The notes: generated by a model from the letters alone, not told the origin. DNA of 64,000 nucleotides from an uncultured cyanobacterium (GCA_903858015.1 CAIOGZ010000077.1:165471-229470); one strand, 5' to 3'. Counted from the stretch's first letter, positions 26,979 to 36,619 are shown. Made by a program: numbers and translations.

Positions 26979-27815
26979 TCAGCTTTCGCCTTTGTCTTTA
27001 AAGCGTTCCTTACCCACAGTCTGCTGGGCGATCAAATAGGCAGCCACGGCAGCAGCAAGGAAACCAAGTCCATTGCGGGCTAACGGCAATAAATCGTTGG
27101 TGCGGGTCACAATCGGTGCCACACCGAAAATGCCGAACAGAATCAGCCACAGGGGTGATAGCAACAACACCCAGGTCCATTCGACTCTGCGGCCAGCTTC
27201 CCTTGGAAAAGATGCAAATCCCACAACCAATCCGCCCAGCACTGAGGAGCACAGCGTCAGCAGCCACTGCTCCATCGGCAGCCCCGGCACCACCTGGCAG
27301 CCGCCCGCGATCAAACACCCCTCTACGGCATGGAGGGAGGCGAGGATCGAACCGTCTTCGCCGTGATCCCGCACGTAGTACTGGTTGCCGTAACGGGTTT
27401 GCAACTCCACCCAGAACGTGCGCGGCATCAAGGAGAACAGGGCATCCCCCACGTTGAAATTGAGCAGATTGCCGCCGCGGGGATCGGCCACCAGCACGAG
27501 GCTGCGTTGGTCAAGATTCCAAAAGTTGCGTACCGCCAGGCCCGGTGTCCGTTCGTATTGGGTCAACACCCGCAGTTTCCAGCCACTGCTCTGCTCAAAG
27601 TCCTCCAGTTCCGTTTCCAGGGCGGTGCGCTGTTGGTCGGTGAGGGCCTTGGCCAGGTCGATCACCGGGGTGGGGTGATCGGGCAACAGATCCGGGTTGT
27701 CATAGGCCCAGGCCGCCTCGGAGATTGGGGAAAACAGCAGGCAGCTGATGAACAGGAGGGCCGCCGCCAGGTGCAAGGGCCACCGGTGCAGGGAAAGGGA
27801 CGGCCTGGTTGCCAT
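26979..27815 (-). CDS. TPM-domain protein (Psb32/TLP18.3-like)
   Basis: 278 residues from ATG 27815; other in-frame Met codons lie at 27839 and 27848. An N-terminal signal segment (LHLAAALLFISCLLFSPISEA) is followed by the TPM domain at about 40-170. That domain reads LTDQQRTALETELEDFEQSS, LRVLTQYERTPG and LVLVADPRGGNLLNFNVGDA. A membrane segment pair follows near 190-260. TPM/Psb32 proteins in cyanobacteria and plants aid photosystem II assembly and repair at the thylakoid lumen. The gene is divergent from the MidA-type methyltransferase, with 35 bases between starts. Confidence 0.85.
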   Translation of the reverse strand: MATRPSLSLHRWPLHLAAALLFISCLLFSPISEAAWAYDNPDLLPDHPTPVIDLAKALTDQQRTALETELEDFEQSSGWKLRVLTQYERTPGLAVRNFWNLDQRSLVLVADPRGGNLLNFNVGDALFSLMPRTFWVELQTRYGNQYYVRDHGEDGSILASLHAVEGCLIAGGCQVVPGLPMEQWLLTLCSSVLGGLVVGFASFPREAGRRVEWTWVLLLSPLWLILFGIFGVAPIVTRTNDLLPLARNGLGFLAAAVAAYLIAQQTVGKERFKDKGES

Positions 27816-27850
27816 GGTGGGGTGCGCGTGGGCGAGCATTCTCTCCATTG

Positions 27851-29044
27851 GTGAGACCCCACCGCGTGGTTTTCGGTTCCAACCCCCCCCCGACCCCGGC
27901 TTGGCTGCTGGACAGGCTGCAGGCAGCCGGCGGCGCCGTGCCGTTCCGCACCTACATGGACTGGGTTCTCCATGATCCAGTCCATGGTGCCTATGGCAGT
28001 GGTCAGCTGCGAATCGGACCGCGGGGAGATTTCGCCACCTCCCCTTCGCTCGGCCCCGCCTTCGCCCAGCTGCTGGTCCGTCAGCTGGGCGAATGGCTGC
28101 TGGCCCTTGGTCCTGGCCCCCTCGCCCTGGTGGAAACGGGCCCCGGCGAGGGGCAGTTGGCCTGCCAACTAGCCGGCCTGCTGGCGGCCGGTTGGCCCGA
28201 GTTGGCCGCCAGGCTGGAGCTGGTCCTCGTCGAACCCAATCCGGGGATGGCGCAGCGCCAGCGGCGCCTGCTCGCCCCGCTGCCGTTGCCCCAGCGCTGG
28301 ACGGACTGGGCCGCCCTGGCTGCGGCGCCCGTGCGGGGCGTGATGCTGGCCCACGAGGTGCTGGATGCCCTAGCGGTGGAGCGCATCAGCTGGGATGGCA
28401 GCCGCTGGAGCCAACAACAGGTGGCCCTTGGCCCCGACCACAACCTGCTGTTGGTGTCAGGCCCGCCGCTGCAGGGTTGGGCGCTGGCGGAGCTCATGGC
28501 CTTGGAGCTCGATTCCCCGATCCAACCCTGGCCCTCCGGCTGGTGCAGCGAGCTCCATCCCGGTGTTGCCCCCTGGCTAGCGAATGCAGCCGCTGGTTTG
28601 GCCGAAGGCCACCTGCTGGTGGTGGATTACGCCTTGGAGGCCCGCCGTTATTACACACCCCAGCGTTGCTCAGGCACCCTGCTGGCCTATCGCAACCAGC
28701 AGGCCAGTCCCGATCCATTGCGGGATCCAGGCCACTGGGACCTCACGGCCCACCTCTGCCTCGACACCCTCCAGCAGGCCGCCGTGAATGGCGGCTGGCG
28801 GTGGTTGGGCTGTTGTCGCCAGGGGGAGGCGTTGCTGGCCCTGGGCCTCGCCCAAGCGCTGCACGGTCTGCAGGATCCCGGCAGCGGCGCTGATCTGGCC
28901 GAGCGACTAGCCAGCCGCGAAGCCCTGTTGCGGTTGGTGGATCCAGCTGGGCTGGGTGATTTCCGCTGGATCGCCCTGGCGCGGGGTGGCCAGGGCGAGG
29001 GGCTGGGCCCAAGGCCTCGCTTTTTGCGAGAACCCGACGGCTAA
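27851..29044 (+). CDS. MidA/NDUFAF7-type SAM-dependent methyltransferase
   Basis: 397 residues from GTG 27851, chosen because it clears the divergent gene; GTG 27866 is also possible. The family is recognisable by FRTYMDWVLHDPVHGAYGSG near the start, GDFATSPSLGPAFAQLL, the SAM loop LVETGPGEGQLA, and VMLAHEVLDALAVERI. The human member methylates an Arg of a complex I subunit during assembly. In cyanobacteria the target could be the NDH-1 complex, which is inference. The protein is soluble. A small uncharacterised gene follows 29 bases later on the same strand. Confidence 0.88.
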   Translation: MRPHRVVFGSNPPPTPAWLLDRLQAAGGAVPFRTYMDWVLHDPVHGAYGSGQLRIGPRGDFATSPSLGPAFAQLLVRQLGEWLLALGPGPLALVETGPGEGQLACQLAGLLAAGWPELAARLELVLVEPNPGMAQRQRRLLAPLPLPQRWTDWAALAAAPVRGVMLAHEVLDALAVERISWDGSRWSQQQVALGPDHNLLLVSGPPLQGWALAELMALELDSPIQPWPSGWCSELHPGVAPWLANAAAGLAEGHLLVVDYALEARRYYTPQRCSGTLLAYRNQQASPDPLRDPGHWDLTAHLCLDTLQQAAVNGGWRWLGCCRQGEALLALGLAQALHGLQDPGSGADLAERLASREALLRLVDPAGLGDFRWIALARGGQGEGLGPRPRFLREPDG

Positions 29045-29073
29045 CGCCCTGCAAGCCAAGGCAGGAGACGGCG

Positions 29074-29649
29074 GTGGCACCCCCATTGAACAGTCGGGCC
29101 CTTGCTGGCCTGGCTCGCCACCAAGCTCCGAGCCCTGCCGCGATGCCCACACCGTTGTCGACAAGAGAGAAGGCTGGACGGCGGATGCCGGGCCTTGTGG
29201 TGTTCCGGGGTTTCCCCGTTGGCCCGGCGGGGGAGGAAGCCTGTAGGGCCGTCTGGCTTGTGGCGGGGGGGGAACCCCTTACTGCGGCGCGGTGGTTCGC
29301 GGCGGCCCTGCGCAGCGAGGCGAGGCCGGCCCAGTTTGCCACCGCCTGTCTGGGCGTTCGATCCTTTCCCTGGCGGCCAGTACCCGAACCCAAGGGCGAA
29401 TTGGATCTCGACGCGGTTCAGCCCTGGGTTTACCGCTATCGCGTCGGCCTCGGCGGGCGGGACCGTTCGCACTTGGGCGTGCAGTGTTGGCGTTGGTATG
29501 GCGGCAACCTGGGCTGGCAGCGCCGCTGCGGGCCCTTGTCGCTACATCGCTTTTTGGTCCACTTCGGTGCCTGGGAAACGCAAGGGGTGCTGCTCCGGCC
29601 TGCTCCTGCTTGCCCCGAGTCGTTGCGGAATGGACCTGCGCCGTTTTAG
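29074..29649 (+). CDS. Uncharacterised protein, 191 residues
   Basis: Starts at GTG 29074 behind AGGAGA about seven bases upstream. It has no membrane segment or signal. The sequence is Trp/Arg/Gly-rich, with [20 protein letters not shown] in the middle and [20 protein letters not shown] further on. I do not recognise a family. The gene follows the methyltransferase closely and may share its transcript. Its stop overlaps the stop of convergent aroB by four bases. Codon use matches neighbours, so it is likely real, and such short conserved hypotheticals are common in picocyanobacteria. Confidence 0.6.
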   Translation: MAPPLNSRALAGLARHQAPSPAAMPTPLSTREKAGRRMPGLVVFRGFPVGPAGEEACRAVWLVAGGEPLTAARWFAAALRSEARPAQFATACLGVRSFPWRPVPEPKGELDLDAVQPWVYRYRVGLGGRDRSHLGVQCWRWYGGNLGWQRRCGPLSLHRFLVHFGAWETQGVLLRPAPACPESLRNGPAPF

Positions 29650-30782
29650 GCCCTAGCCAAGCGTTCGAGTACTCCCCTGACCAGCTGGGGTTCGACATCG
29701 TCGCGCAGCTCCACAGAGCCGATTGAGGTAGGCAGCACAAAGCGCACCTTGCCATTGCGAACCTTTTTGTCGCCTTGCAAACAATCCAAAACAAGGTCCG
29801 GATCAAGTGCCGGCCAATCGAGCGGCAAACCAGCTGCCTTGATCACGGCCCACTGGCGCTGCTGATCGTCGGGGCTCCAGAGTCCGATCGCCCGGCTGAT
29901 CTCGCCCGCCGCCAGCATGCCCAGGCCCACCGCTTCACCATGCAGGTAGGTGCCGTAGCCGCAGAGCGTCTCTACCCCATGACCGAGGGTATGGCCGTAG
30001 TTGAGGATCGCCCGCAGTCCCCCCTCCCGCTCGTCTGCCGCCACCACCCGGGCCTTGGCAGCGGCGGAGCGCTCCAATAGTCGTTGCAGCAGCGCCTCGC
30101 CAACAGCATCCCGGCTGGCCAGCCCAGCCGTGGGGTTTTGCAAGGCGGCCGCTTCGAGTTCGGCGAACAGGGGCGGATCGCTGATCACGCCGTACTTGAT
30201 CACCTCGGCCATGCCGGCTCGAAACTCGCGCTCCGGCAGGGTGGCCAACACGGTGGGATCGATCAACACCAGCTTCGGCTGGTGGAAGGCACCGATGAGG
30301 TTTTTGCCGCCTGGATGGTTCACCCCCGTCTTGCCGCCGATGGCCGCATCCACCATCGCCAGCAAGGTGGTGGGCACCTGCACCACGGCGATGCCCCGCA
30401 GCCAGGTGGCGGCGGCAAAACCAGCCATGTCCCCCACCACGCCGCCCCCCAGGGCGACGATCAGCGAACCGCGCTCCAGCCGTTGGCTGAAGGCTGCGTC
30501 ATGGATTCTGGCCACGGTGGTGGGGGTTTTCTGGTCTTCGCCCGCCTCAATCACCAGCTGTTCAACCGCAAAACCAGCCGCTACGAGGCTATGGCGGCAG
30601 AGCTCGCCGTAGTACTGCTGAACCACGGGATTGGTGACCACCAAAACCTTGCTGGGCGCCTTGATGCCCAGCTCCAGCAGCCGATCGCCCAGGCTGGCCA
30701 GGCTGCCTGGACCAACCACGATCGGGTAGGGCCGGGCCGCCAGCGGAACTGTGATGATTTTCTGCTGCAAGCCCACAACCAT
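29646..30782 (-). CDS. aroB: 3-dehydroquinate synthase
   Basis: 378 residues from ATG 30780-30782 ([19 protein letters not shown]). NAD-binding features follow: [13 protein letters not shown], then [20 protein letters not shown] and [21 protein letters not shown]. The metal site motifs [27 protein letters not shown] and [10 protein letters not shown], with Glu/His ligands, are intact. AroB makes dehydroquinate from DAHP in the shikimate pathway. An in-frame stretch up to 30860 overlaps no gene but lacks conservation, so I chose the Met directly before the family core. It runs just downstream of recQ on the same strand. Confidence 0.96.
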   Translation of the reverse strand: MVVGLQQKIITVPLAARPYPIVVGPGSLASLGDRLLELGIKAPSKVLVVTNPVVQQYYGELCRHSLVAAGFAVEQLVIEAGEDQKTPTTVARIHDAAFSQRLERGSLIVALGGGVVGDMAGFAAATWLRGIAVVQVPTTLLAMVDAAIGGKTGVNHPGGKNLIGAFHQPKLVLIDPTVLATLPEREFRAGMAEVIKYGVISDPPLFAELEAAALQNPTAGLASRDAVGEALLQRLLERSAAAKARVVAADEREGGLRAILNYGHTLGHGVETLCGYGTYLHGEAVGLGMLAAGEISRAIGLWSPDDQQRQWAVIKAAGLPLDWPALDPDLVLDCLQGDKKVRNGKVRFVLPTSIGSVELRDDVEPQLVRGVLERLARA

Positions 30783-30874
30783 GGCGATCGGATGATGCTG
30801 GATTTGGCAAGTTTGACCGACCGCATTGCCGCAGGGCTTTGAAGCCCTTGACCGAGGCACGGGTCAAGCAGGAG

Positions 30875-32797
30875 TTAAGGAGTCGACGCACTGGCGAGCA
30901 AAGCCAGCACCGCCGCGCCGTAGCGCTCCAGTTTGGCCTGGCCCACCCCGCCCACCTCGGCCAAGGCTGCCAAATCGGCGGGGCGGCAGGCCGCCATCTC
31001 CAGCAGGGTTCGGTCATGAAACACCACATAGGGCGGAACCCCCTGCTCGCGGGCCTGCTGACGGCGCCACTCCTTGAGGGACTGCAGCAGGACCCCATCC
31101 ACCGGGGCTTCCGCTTCGATCGCAGCCCGGCTTGCCGATCCACCCGGCAGGCCTGGAGCCCCCCGCCGGCGCTGTTGGGCAGGTGGGGGTAAGCGCAGGG
31201 CCAGCCTCGCCTCGCCCCGCAACAGGGGCTTCACCAGCTGCTGCGATCCAAAACTGAGACCGCCTCGGGCCTCTGGATCGTTCAGCAGATAGCCCCCCGC
31301 CACCAGTTGGCGAAACAGCGACCGCCATTGGCCCCGGTCCAGCTCCTTGCCAATCCCATAGACACTCAAGCTGCCATGGCCCAATTCGCGGATCTTGGCG
31401 GTGTCACCGCCCAGCAAGACATCCACCAAATGGGCGGCGCCGAAGCGCTGGCCGGTGCGGAAGGCGGCAGAGAGGGCCTTGCGGGCCGCCTCGGTCACAT
31501 CGACGGCGCGCTCGGGTTCCAGGCAGAGGTCACAGTTGCCGCAGGCTTCGGCCAGCGTCTCGCCGAAGTGGTGCAACAGCACCTGGCGACGGCAACCGCC
31601 TGTTTCAGTGAAGTTAATCAGGGCATCGAGTTTGCCGTGCTCAATCCGCTTCTGGGCCTCCGAGGCCTCGGAATCCTCGATGAAGCGGCGCAACTGGGGA
31701 ACATCGCCAGCACCATGCACCATCCAGGCCTCCGCAGGCAGCCCGTCCCGGCCAGCACGGCCGGTTTCCTGGTAATAGGCCTCCAGACTCTTGGGTAGGT
31801 CTAGGTGCACCACAAAACGCACATCGGGTTTATCGATACCCATGCCAAAGGCAATCGTGGCCACGACCACCACGCCGCATTCCCGCCGGAAGCGATTCAG
31901 AGCTGAGCTGCGCTCGGCGGCATCGAGGCCTGCGTGGTAGGCCACGGCATCAAAGCCTGCGGCCCGAAGCTCCGCGGCGAAGCGATCCACCCGGCTGCGG
32001 GAGCGGGCATAAACGATGCCGGCCTCGCCCCGATGGTCGGCCAGAAAGGCCAGCAACTGGCGGCGTGGTTCGTCCTTGTCGCGCAGCAGATAGCGGATGT
32101 TGGGGCGATCGAAGCTGGCCAGGAACACCCGTCCCTGTTGCAGTTTCAGTCGCTCCCGGATCTCTTCGCGGGTGCGGGGGTCGGCGGTGGCGGTGAGAGC
32201 CAGCCTCGGAATGGTGGCGAAGCGCTCCGCCAACACCGCCAGTTGCAGATACTCCGGCCGGAAATCATGGCCCCACTGCGAAACGCAATGGGCCTCATCG
32301 ATGGCGAACAAGGCCAGCGGCAGGGCCGCCAGTCGATCCAGAAATCCCGGACTCAGCAGCCGCTCTGGCGACACATAGAGCAAATCCAGCTCCTGGCGCT
32401 CAAGGGCTCCCCAGATGGCGCCGGCTTCAGCCGCCTCCAACGAGGAATTGAGGGCAGCGGCCCGTACGCCTGCTTGGCGGAGGCCCTCCACCTGGTCCTG
32501 CATCAGGGCAATCAGGGGCGACACCACCACCGCCAAGCCAGGGCGGCAGAGCGCCGGAATTTGGTAACACAGGGATTTCCCCCCCCCAGTGGGCATCAGC
32601 ACCAGGGCCGAACCTCCGGCCACCACGTGGGCAACGATCTCCTGCTGCGGGCCTCGGAAGGCGCCGTACCCGAAGACCTCGCGCAGCACCTGGGAGGGAT
32701 CAGCAGAGGAGCAGCAATCGACTGGAGCGGCGTGGGAGGGGCCGGGGAGAAACCCAGCCCCGTCGAGGCCAAGATCGCGGGATGGGATGGTGGGCAT
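30875..32797 (-). CDS. recQ: ATP-dependent DNA helicase RecQ
   Basis: 640 residues. Helicase motifs are complete: Q-motif FRGPQQEIV, Walker [14 protein letters not shown] (about 69-80), DEAH-type [15 protein letters not shown] near 165, TATAD, and [14 protein letters not shown]. The zinc ligands lie in [12 protein letters not shown] and CGNCDLC near 400-425. After the RQC region, an HRDC domain occupies about 560-638 ([20 protein letters not shown] then YVVFHD). RecQ unwinds recombination and replication intermediates. The length is normal. The N-terminal about 28 residues are a non-conserved lead. It probably co-transcribes with aroB, 92 bases downstream. Confidence 0.95.
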   Translation of the reverse strand: MPTIPSRDLGLDGAGFLPGPSHAAPVDCCSSADPSQVLREVFGYGAFRGPQQEIVAHVVAGGSALVLMPTGGGKSLCYQIPALCRPGLAVVVSPLIALMQDQVEGLRQAGVRAAALNSSLEAAEAGAIWGALERQELDLLYVSPERLLSPGFLDRLAALPLALFAIDEAHCVSQWGHDFRPEYLQLAVLAERFATIPRLALTATADPRTREEIRERLKLQQGRVFLASFDRPNIRYLLRDKDEPRRQLLAFLADHRGEAGIVYARSRSRVDRFAAELRAAGFDAVAYHAGLDAAERSSALNRFRRECGVVVVATIAFGMGIDKPDVRFVVHLDLPKSLEAYYQETGRAGRDGLPAEAWMVHGAGDVPQLRRFIEDSEASEAQKRIEHGKLDALINFTETGGCRRQVLLHHFGETLAEACGNCDLCLEPERAVDVTEAARKALSAAFRTGQRFGAAHLVDVLLGGDTAKIRELGHGSLSVYGIGKELDRGQWRSLFRQLVAGGYLLNDPEARGGLSFGSQQLVKPLLRGEARLALRLPPPAQQRRRGAPGLPGGSASRAAIEAEAPVDGVLLQSLKEWRRQQAREQGVPPYVVFHDRTLLEMAACRPADLAALAEVGGVGQAKLERYGAAVLALLASASTP

Positions 32798-32919
32798 CCA
32801 AGAATCAGATCACCATCTCAGCAGTTCCACCAAACGGCTAGGGGGCTAGGCAGCAGCCCGGCGCAGTTGGCGCGCTAAGCCATCAAGTTTGGTGGCTGCG
32901 ATCGTTCCAGCCCGCCACA

Positions 32920-33861
32920 ATGGCCGCCATGGCCGATCCAAACCCCAGCTCCCGTTCAGCCCCCGGCCGTGCCACGGCCTGGGGCTTCCTGACGCCAGCC
33001 CTGCTGCTCTTGGCCCTTTCCGTGCTGGTTCCGGCGGCCATGGCTCTGCTGATGAGCTTCTGCCGCACCGGTTTGGATGTGGGTGAACCGTTGCAGTTTG
33101 TGGGCTTGGCCAACTTCCGCCGCCTGCTCGCCGATCCGATGCTGCTGCGGGTGACGACCACCACCCTGCTGTATCTGGTGGGGGTCGTGCCCCCGATCCT
33201 GGCTGGTTCCCTGGCCTTGGCGGTGCTGCTGAACCGCCAGCTACCGGCCATGCGCTGGTTCAGGGCGGCCTTCTACACCCCGGTGCTGGTGTCCCTGGTG
33301 GTGGCGGCGATCGCCTTCCGCTGGCTCTACGCCGAGAATGGCCTGATCAATGGCTGGCTCACGGTCCTGTTTGGTCCCGGAGGCTGGCTGGCAGCCCTCA
33401 GTGGAGGTGGCTTCGAGCCGATCGGCTTTCTCACCAACCCCGCCCTTGCCCTGCTGGCGGTGATGCTGGTGACCCTGTGGAAGGGTCTTGGCTACTACAT
33501 GGTGATTTTTCTGGGCGGCCTTCAAGGGATTTCGCCGGAGCTCTACGAAGCTGCCGCCCTCGATGGCAGCACCGGCCTGCGCAAACATCTCGACATCACC
33601 CTGCCGCTGCTACGGCCCTACATCACCTTGGTGGCGGTGATTTCGGCGATCGGCGCCACCAAGGTGTTCGAGGAGGTGTTTCTGATGACCCAGGGGGGGC
33701 CCGCCGATGCCACCCGCACGTTGGTCTATTACGTCTACGACCAGGCCTTCTCGGAGCTCGAGATCAGCTACGCCTGCACCGTGGGTCTGGCGCTATTCCT
33801 GATTGTGCTGCTGATCAGCCTGCTGCGCTTTGGCCTCGCCACCGACCAGCCCTTGGCCTGA
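32920..33861 (+). CDS. Sugar-type ABC transporter permease (MalF/UgpA family)
   Basis: 313 residues with six membrane spans: about 22-45, 85-105, 118-140, 175-197, 232-250 and 285-305. The cytoplasmic EAA loop reads ELYEAAALDGSTGLRKHLDI followed by TLPLLRP, a canonical coupling motif. The family imports sugars, glycerol phosphate or compatible solutes. No ATPase, binding protein or second permease is in this window. In cyanobacteria such scattered permeases include the glucosylglycerol transporter subunit GgtC, a possibility only. ATG 32920 or ATG 32929 may be the start. It is divergent from recQ with about 120 bases between. Confidence 0.88.
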   Translation: MAAMADPNPSSRSAPGRATAWGFLTPALLLLALSVLVPAAMALLMSFCRTGLDVGEPLQFVGLANFRRLLADPMLLRVTTTTLLYLVGVVPPILAGSLALAVLLNRQLPAMRWFRAAFYTPVLVSLVVAAIAFRWLYAENGLINGWLTVLFGPGGWLAALSGGGFEPIGFLTNPALALLAVMLVTLWKGLGYYMVIFLGGLQGISPELYEAAALDGSTGLRKHLDITLPLLRPYITLVAVISAIGATKVFEEVFLMTQGGPADATRTLVYYVYDQAFSELEISYACTVGLALFLIVLLISLLRFGLATDQPLA

Positions 33862-33915
33862 ACCACGGCGGGATCCACCCAATGCCAATCTTGGGGGGTC
33901 CAGTGGCCGGCGCCC

Positions 33916-35220
33916 GTGCCCTCCCAGCCCCTATCCAAGATCGGCGTTGTAGGTGGGGGTCAGCTGGCGCTGATGCTCGCCGAGGCCGCCAGCGAGCTTG
34001 GCATCGACGTCTGCGTCCAAACCCCCGACGCCGATGACCCGGCGGTGCGCCGGGCTGTGGAAGTGGTGCCGGCTCGCCTCGATGATGGGGCGGCAACCCG
34101 GCGCCTGGCCGAGGCTTGCGGCGCCATTACCTTCGAGAACGAGTGGGTACCCCTCGCCGATTTGGCTGCACTAGAAGACCTGGGCATCAAGTTTGTGCCC
34201 ACACTGGCGGCCCTGGCACCGCTGGTTTCGAAGCGGAGTCAGCGGCAATTGCTCAATCGGCTCCACCTGCCCTGTCCCCTTTGGTGCGGCTTGGAAGCGG
34301 TGCTGCCGCCGCGCTCGCTGGCCCCTGGGCTGGGCTACGAAGCTGGATTTGGCTTGCAGCAACGACCGCTAGCGGATACCAGCGCCCCCTACTGGGCTAC
34401 TGATCGCCCTGGAGCCGCCGCCTTACCGCCGGGTTTTCGGTTTCCCCTGATGGCCAAGGCCTGCCGCGGCGGCTACGACGGCAAGGGCACTGTGCCGATT
34501 CCCGATCAAGAGGCCCTGGAAACCCTGGTTGGGCAAGTGCTGCCCAGCGATTGGATTCTTGAAGAGATGGTGGCCTTCGAGCAGGAACTGGCCCTGGTGG
34601 CCTGCCGTGACCACTCCGGCAGCGTGGCCTGCTTCCCCCTGGTGCAAACCCACCAACACCAGCAGGTCTGTGATTGGGTGCTGCAGCCGGCAGCGGTGAG
34701 CCATGCGGTCGAAGCCTTGGCCCGCAATGTGGCGGCCTCCCTGCTCACCGAGCTCGATTACGTGGGCGTATTGGCGATCGAGTTTTTCTATGGCCCCGCC
34801 GGCTTGCAGGTCAATGAACTGGCGCCTCGTACCCACAACTCGGGCCACGTGACAATCGAGGCCTGCCGTTGCAGCCAGTTTTCCCAGCAGGCTCGGCTCG
34901 TGGCCGGGCTGCCGATGGGCAGCAGCGAAGCCGTGGTACCCGCCGCCTTGATGGTGAATCTGCTGGGCACCGACCCAATCCTGGAGCCTGAGGAGCTGGA
35001 GGCCAGGCTGGCCGCGCTGGCCTCCCTACCGGGCGCCCACCTCCACTGGTACGACAAACGCCACTGCACACCCGGCCGCAAACTGGGCCACCTCACCTTG
35101 GTGCTTCAATCCGCCAGCGCCGCTGGGCGCCTGGAGGAGCGCGATCGCATGCTGCTGCGAATCCGGCAGATCTGGCCCCTGCCGGCTGCGCCGCAGCGCC
35201 CGGCAGAAGCCCTACAATGA
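33916..35220 (+). CDS. purK: 5-(carboxyamino)imidazole ribonucleotide synthase
   Basis: 434 residues from GTG 33916 (VPSQPLSKIGVVGGGQLALML). The ATP-grasp core is clear: KACRGGYDGKGT, DWILEEMVAFEQELALVACR, and IEFFYGPAGLQVNELAPRTH-NSGH. PurK adds CO2 to aminoimidazole ribonucleotide using ATP and bicarbonate in purine synthesis. It is longer than the usual about 380 residues because of an insertion near 135-170 (LPPRSLAPGLGYEAGFGLQQ and onward). A structured RNA matching 6S follows immediately, an arrangement known from Synechococcus PCC 6301. Confidence 0.94.
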   Translation: MPSQPLSKIGVVGGGQLALMLAEAASELGIDVCVQTPDADDPAVRRAVEVVPARLDDGAATRRLAEACGAITFENEWVPLADLAALEDLGIKFVPTLAALAPLVSKRSQRQLLNRLHLPCPLWCGLEAVLPPRSLAPGLGYEAGFGLQQRPLADTSAPYWATDRPGAAALPPGFRFPLMAKACRGGYDGKGTVPIPDQEALETLVGQVLPSDWILEEMVAFEQELALVACRDHSGSVACFPLVQTHQHQQVCDWVLQPAAVSHAVEALARNVAASLLTELDYVGVLAIEFFYGPAGLQVNELAPRTHNSGHVTIEACRCSQFSQQARLVAGLPMGSSEAVVPAALMVNLLGTDPILEPEELEARLAALASLPGAHLHWYDKRHCTPGRKLGHLTLVLQSASAAGRLEERDRMLLRIRQIWPLPAAPQRPAEALQ

Positions 35221-35224
35221 AGTC

Positions 35225-35401
35225 GGACTGCCGTGTTGGTGACTGCCTTTCACTGTTTTCTGATCTGACTCCCTCTTCGACATGGGGGGTCTGCAGCGAC
35301 GGCAACGTAAGCCAGCCTCGTAGCTGGACACGGCGCCCCGCCTTTGACCCCTCTTCTGGTTCATCCAGGTCGAAAACCGGGGCAAGACGGCACAGTGGTC
35401 C
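35225..35401 (+). ncRNA. ssaA: 6S RNA (ssaA/Yfr7-type)
   Basis: About 177 bases immediately after purK, where cyanobacterial 6S RNA genes are found. The ends pair: GGAC (35225-35228) with GTCC (35398-35401), and TGCCGT (35229-35234) with ACGGCA (35387-35392), closing a long-hairpin form. Pyrimidine-rich internal strands (CTTTCACTGTTTTC and CTGACTCCCTCTTC) fit the expected large open bubble that mimics an open promoter. 6S RNA binds RNA polymerase holoenzyme and modulates transcription with nutrient state. No coding frame covers it. Ends are approximate; identification rests on location, size and stem pairing, not on a covariance search. Confidence 0.78.
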
Positions 35402-35464
35402 ACCCCCATTTTGCTGCAATCACCCAGACGGTCATGCTGGGATGACCTAGCCCGTCCGAGAGCC

Positions 35465-35908
35465 GTGCCCCAGACCTTTCTGCAGGCCTTCGAGCATTTA
35501 CTCAGCCGGGCCCCTGGACCAGTTTTCCCGAGGGCTCGCCAACTTTATTTGCGCAAATACGCCTTGGAAGGCGAACTTGACACCCCGTTCCGAACCTTCC
35601 TACTAGAGGAGGAGATTCAGGAATCCCAAGATGGGGCGGTGCGCAGCAGGGCGATTTCCTTTGCCGTGGTTCATTGGCATGGACCCCCGTTGGAGCGCCA
35701 GCGGTATGCCGCCTATCTGGCCCAGCAGTGGCAACTGCAGCCTGGTGACCTGACACCCGTCGACAGCGGCTCCTGGTTCCGAGGCGGCGGAGCCTGGGCC
35801 CGATTCTCCGCCGTGGCGGTCTACGAACGGGCAGCCGCCACCACCCTGGTTAGCCCGATGACAACCGATCCAGAAGCTCCTCGAGGGTTTGCCGGTCCGA
35901 GCCGGTAA
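35465..35908 (+). CDS. Uncharacterised protein, 147 residues
   Basis: Starts at GTG 35465, giving VPQTFLQAFEHLLSRAPGPVF. No membrane segment or signal is visible. An acidic patch (FLLEEEIQESQDGAV) and an ISFAVVHWHGPPLERQRYAA stretch stand out, but I recognise no family. It follows the 6S RNA by 63 bases. Its 3' end overlaps the convergent DUF2103 gene by 59 bases, which is unusual. Either both use this DNA or the last about 20 residues are non-essential. Codon use matches neighbours. Confidence 0.55.
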   Translation: MPQTFLQAFEHLLSRAPGPVFPRARQLYLRKYALEGELDTPFRTFLLEEEIQESQDGAVRSRAISFAVVHWHGPPLERQRYAAYLAQQWQLQPGDLTPVDSGSWFRGGGAWARFSAVAVYERAAATTLVSPMTTDPEAPRGFAGPSR

Positions 35909-36128
35909 CGACAAACACCTCCTGGGCGCTGCTGCCACGCCTCGCCACCAACTTGAAACCGCCCTTGATCGGGGTAGACACCCGAACACGCAAACCGACA
36001 CAACGGCCCCGCACCCGGCTGATCACCGCGGGGGTGACGGTGTTGATCTCGGGTTGGTTGGCAAGGCTCCGCAACAGGGGAATCAGCCCCTCGATGTAAG
36101 TGCTGTGGGTGATCACAAGACGCCCCAT
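35850..36128 (-). CDS. DUF2103-like small protein
   Basis: 92 residues beginning MGRLVITHSTYIEGLIPLLR, which matches from memory the start of the cyanobacterial DUF2103 family (annotated as predicted metal-binding). The rest is a beta-rich basic fold: RGRCVGLRVRVSTPIKGGFK then LVARRGSSAQEVFVVTG. No Cys/His cluster typical of zinc binding is evident apart from one Cys and one His, so metal binding is uncertain. It lies 11 bases after clpS on the same strand and is probably co-transcribed with it. The 3' end overlaps the convergent gene. Confidence 0.65.
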   Translation of the reverse strand: MGRLVITHSTYIEGLIPLLRSLANQPEINTVTPAVISRVRGRCVGLRVRVSTPIKGGFKLVARRGSSAQEVFVVTGSDRQTLEELLDRLSSG

Positions 36129-36139
36129 GACAGCCGGGC

Positions 36140-36448
36140 TCAGGCCCGCTCCAGAGGAGCCATACTCAGGCCCTCAGCGCCAAGCAAGTGGTGATAGAGC
36201 TCGGCCTGCTCCTGGGGGCCGCTCCAAACCACAGCTGAGCCCTGGCTGTCGATGCATTGGGCCAGATTCCAGGCCTGGTCGGGTTGCATCGCCGGGATGT
36301 GCCGCACCAAGCACTCCACCACGTGCTGAAAGGTATTCACGTCGTCGTCGAGCACGATGACACGGTAGTTGGGGTAAGGCTGCCGTACCCGGCTTCGTTC
36401 CTGCACCGTTGTGGGCGAGGTGGTTGCTGAAGCTGACCCAACAGGCAT
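36140..36448 (-). CDS. clpS: ATP-dependent Clp protease adaptor ClpS
   Basis: 102 residues from ATG 36446-36448 (MPVGSASATTSPTT). The ClpS core reads YRVIVLDDDVNTFQHVVECL followed by VRHIPAMQPDQAWNLAQCID. Its N-terminal disordered tail is the part that enters ClpA/ClpC. The DDDxNTFxxV motif binds destabilising N-terminal residues, and ClpS hands such substrates to the Clp unfoldase. The family length is about 100, and an upstream in-frame extension is rejected. A clpP gene lies in the same window at 39257 but is not adjacent. Confidence 0.94.
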   Translation of the reverse strand: MPVGSASATTSPTTVQERSRVRQPYPNYRVIVLDDDVNTFQHVVECLVRHIPAMQPDQAWNLAQCIDSQGSAVVWSGPQEQAELYHHLLGAEGLSMAPLERA

Positions 36449-36517
36449 GGCCCCAAGGCGAGCGAAGGGACTGCAGCCTAGGTAACATGCGCGAGACCGC
36501 ACCACAGAGCGTCGACC

Positions 36518-36619
36518 ATGCTGATCACCCTGGGTTGGGCCTCCCTGGCCGCCATCTTCAGTTTTTCGATCGCCATGGTCGTCTGGGGCCGCAATGGTGA
36601 TAACAGCATCGGTCTGTGA
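36518..36619 (+). CDS. petN: Cytochrome b6f complex subunit VIII (PetN)
   Basis: 33 residues: [20 protein letters not shown] followed by [13 protein letters not shown]. This is a near-invariant PetN sequence, a single thylakoid span ending in WGRNGD. PetN stabilises the cytochrome b6f dimer in photosynthetic electron transport. Too short to stand out as a long frame, it is identified by direct sequence recognition. Its stop (36617-36619) overlaps GTG 36616 of the next small membrane gene, so the two may be coupled. Confidence 0.96.
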   Translation: MLITLGWASLAAIFSFSIAMVVWGRNGDNSIGL

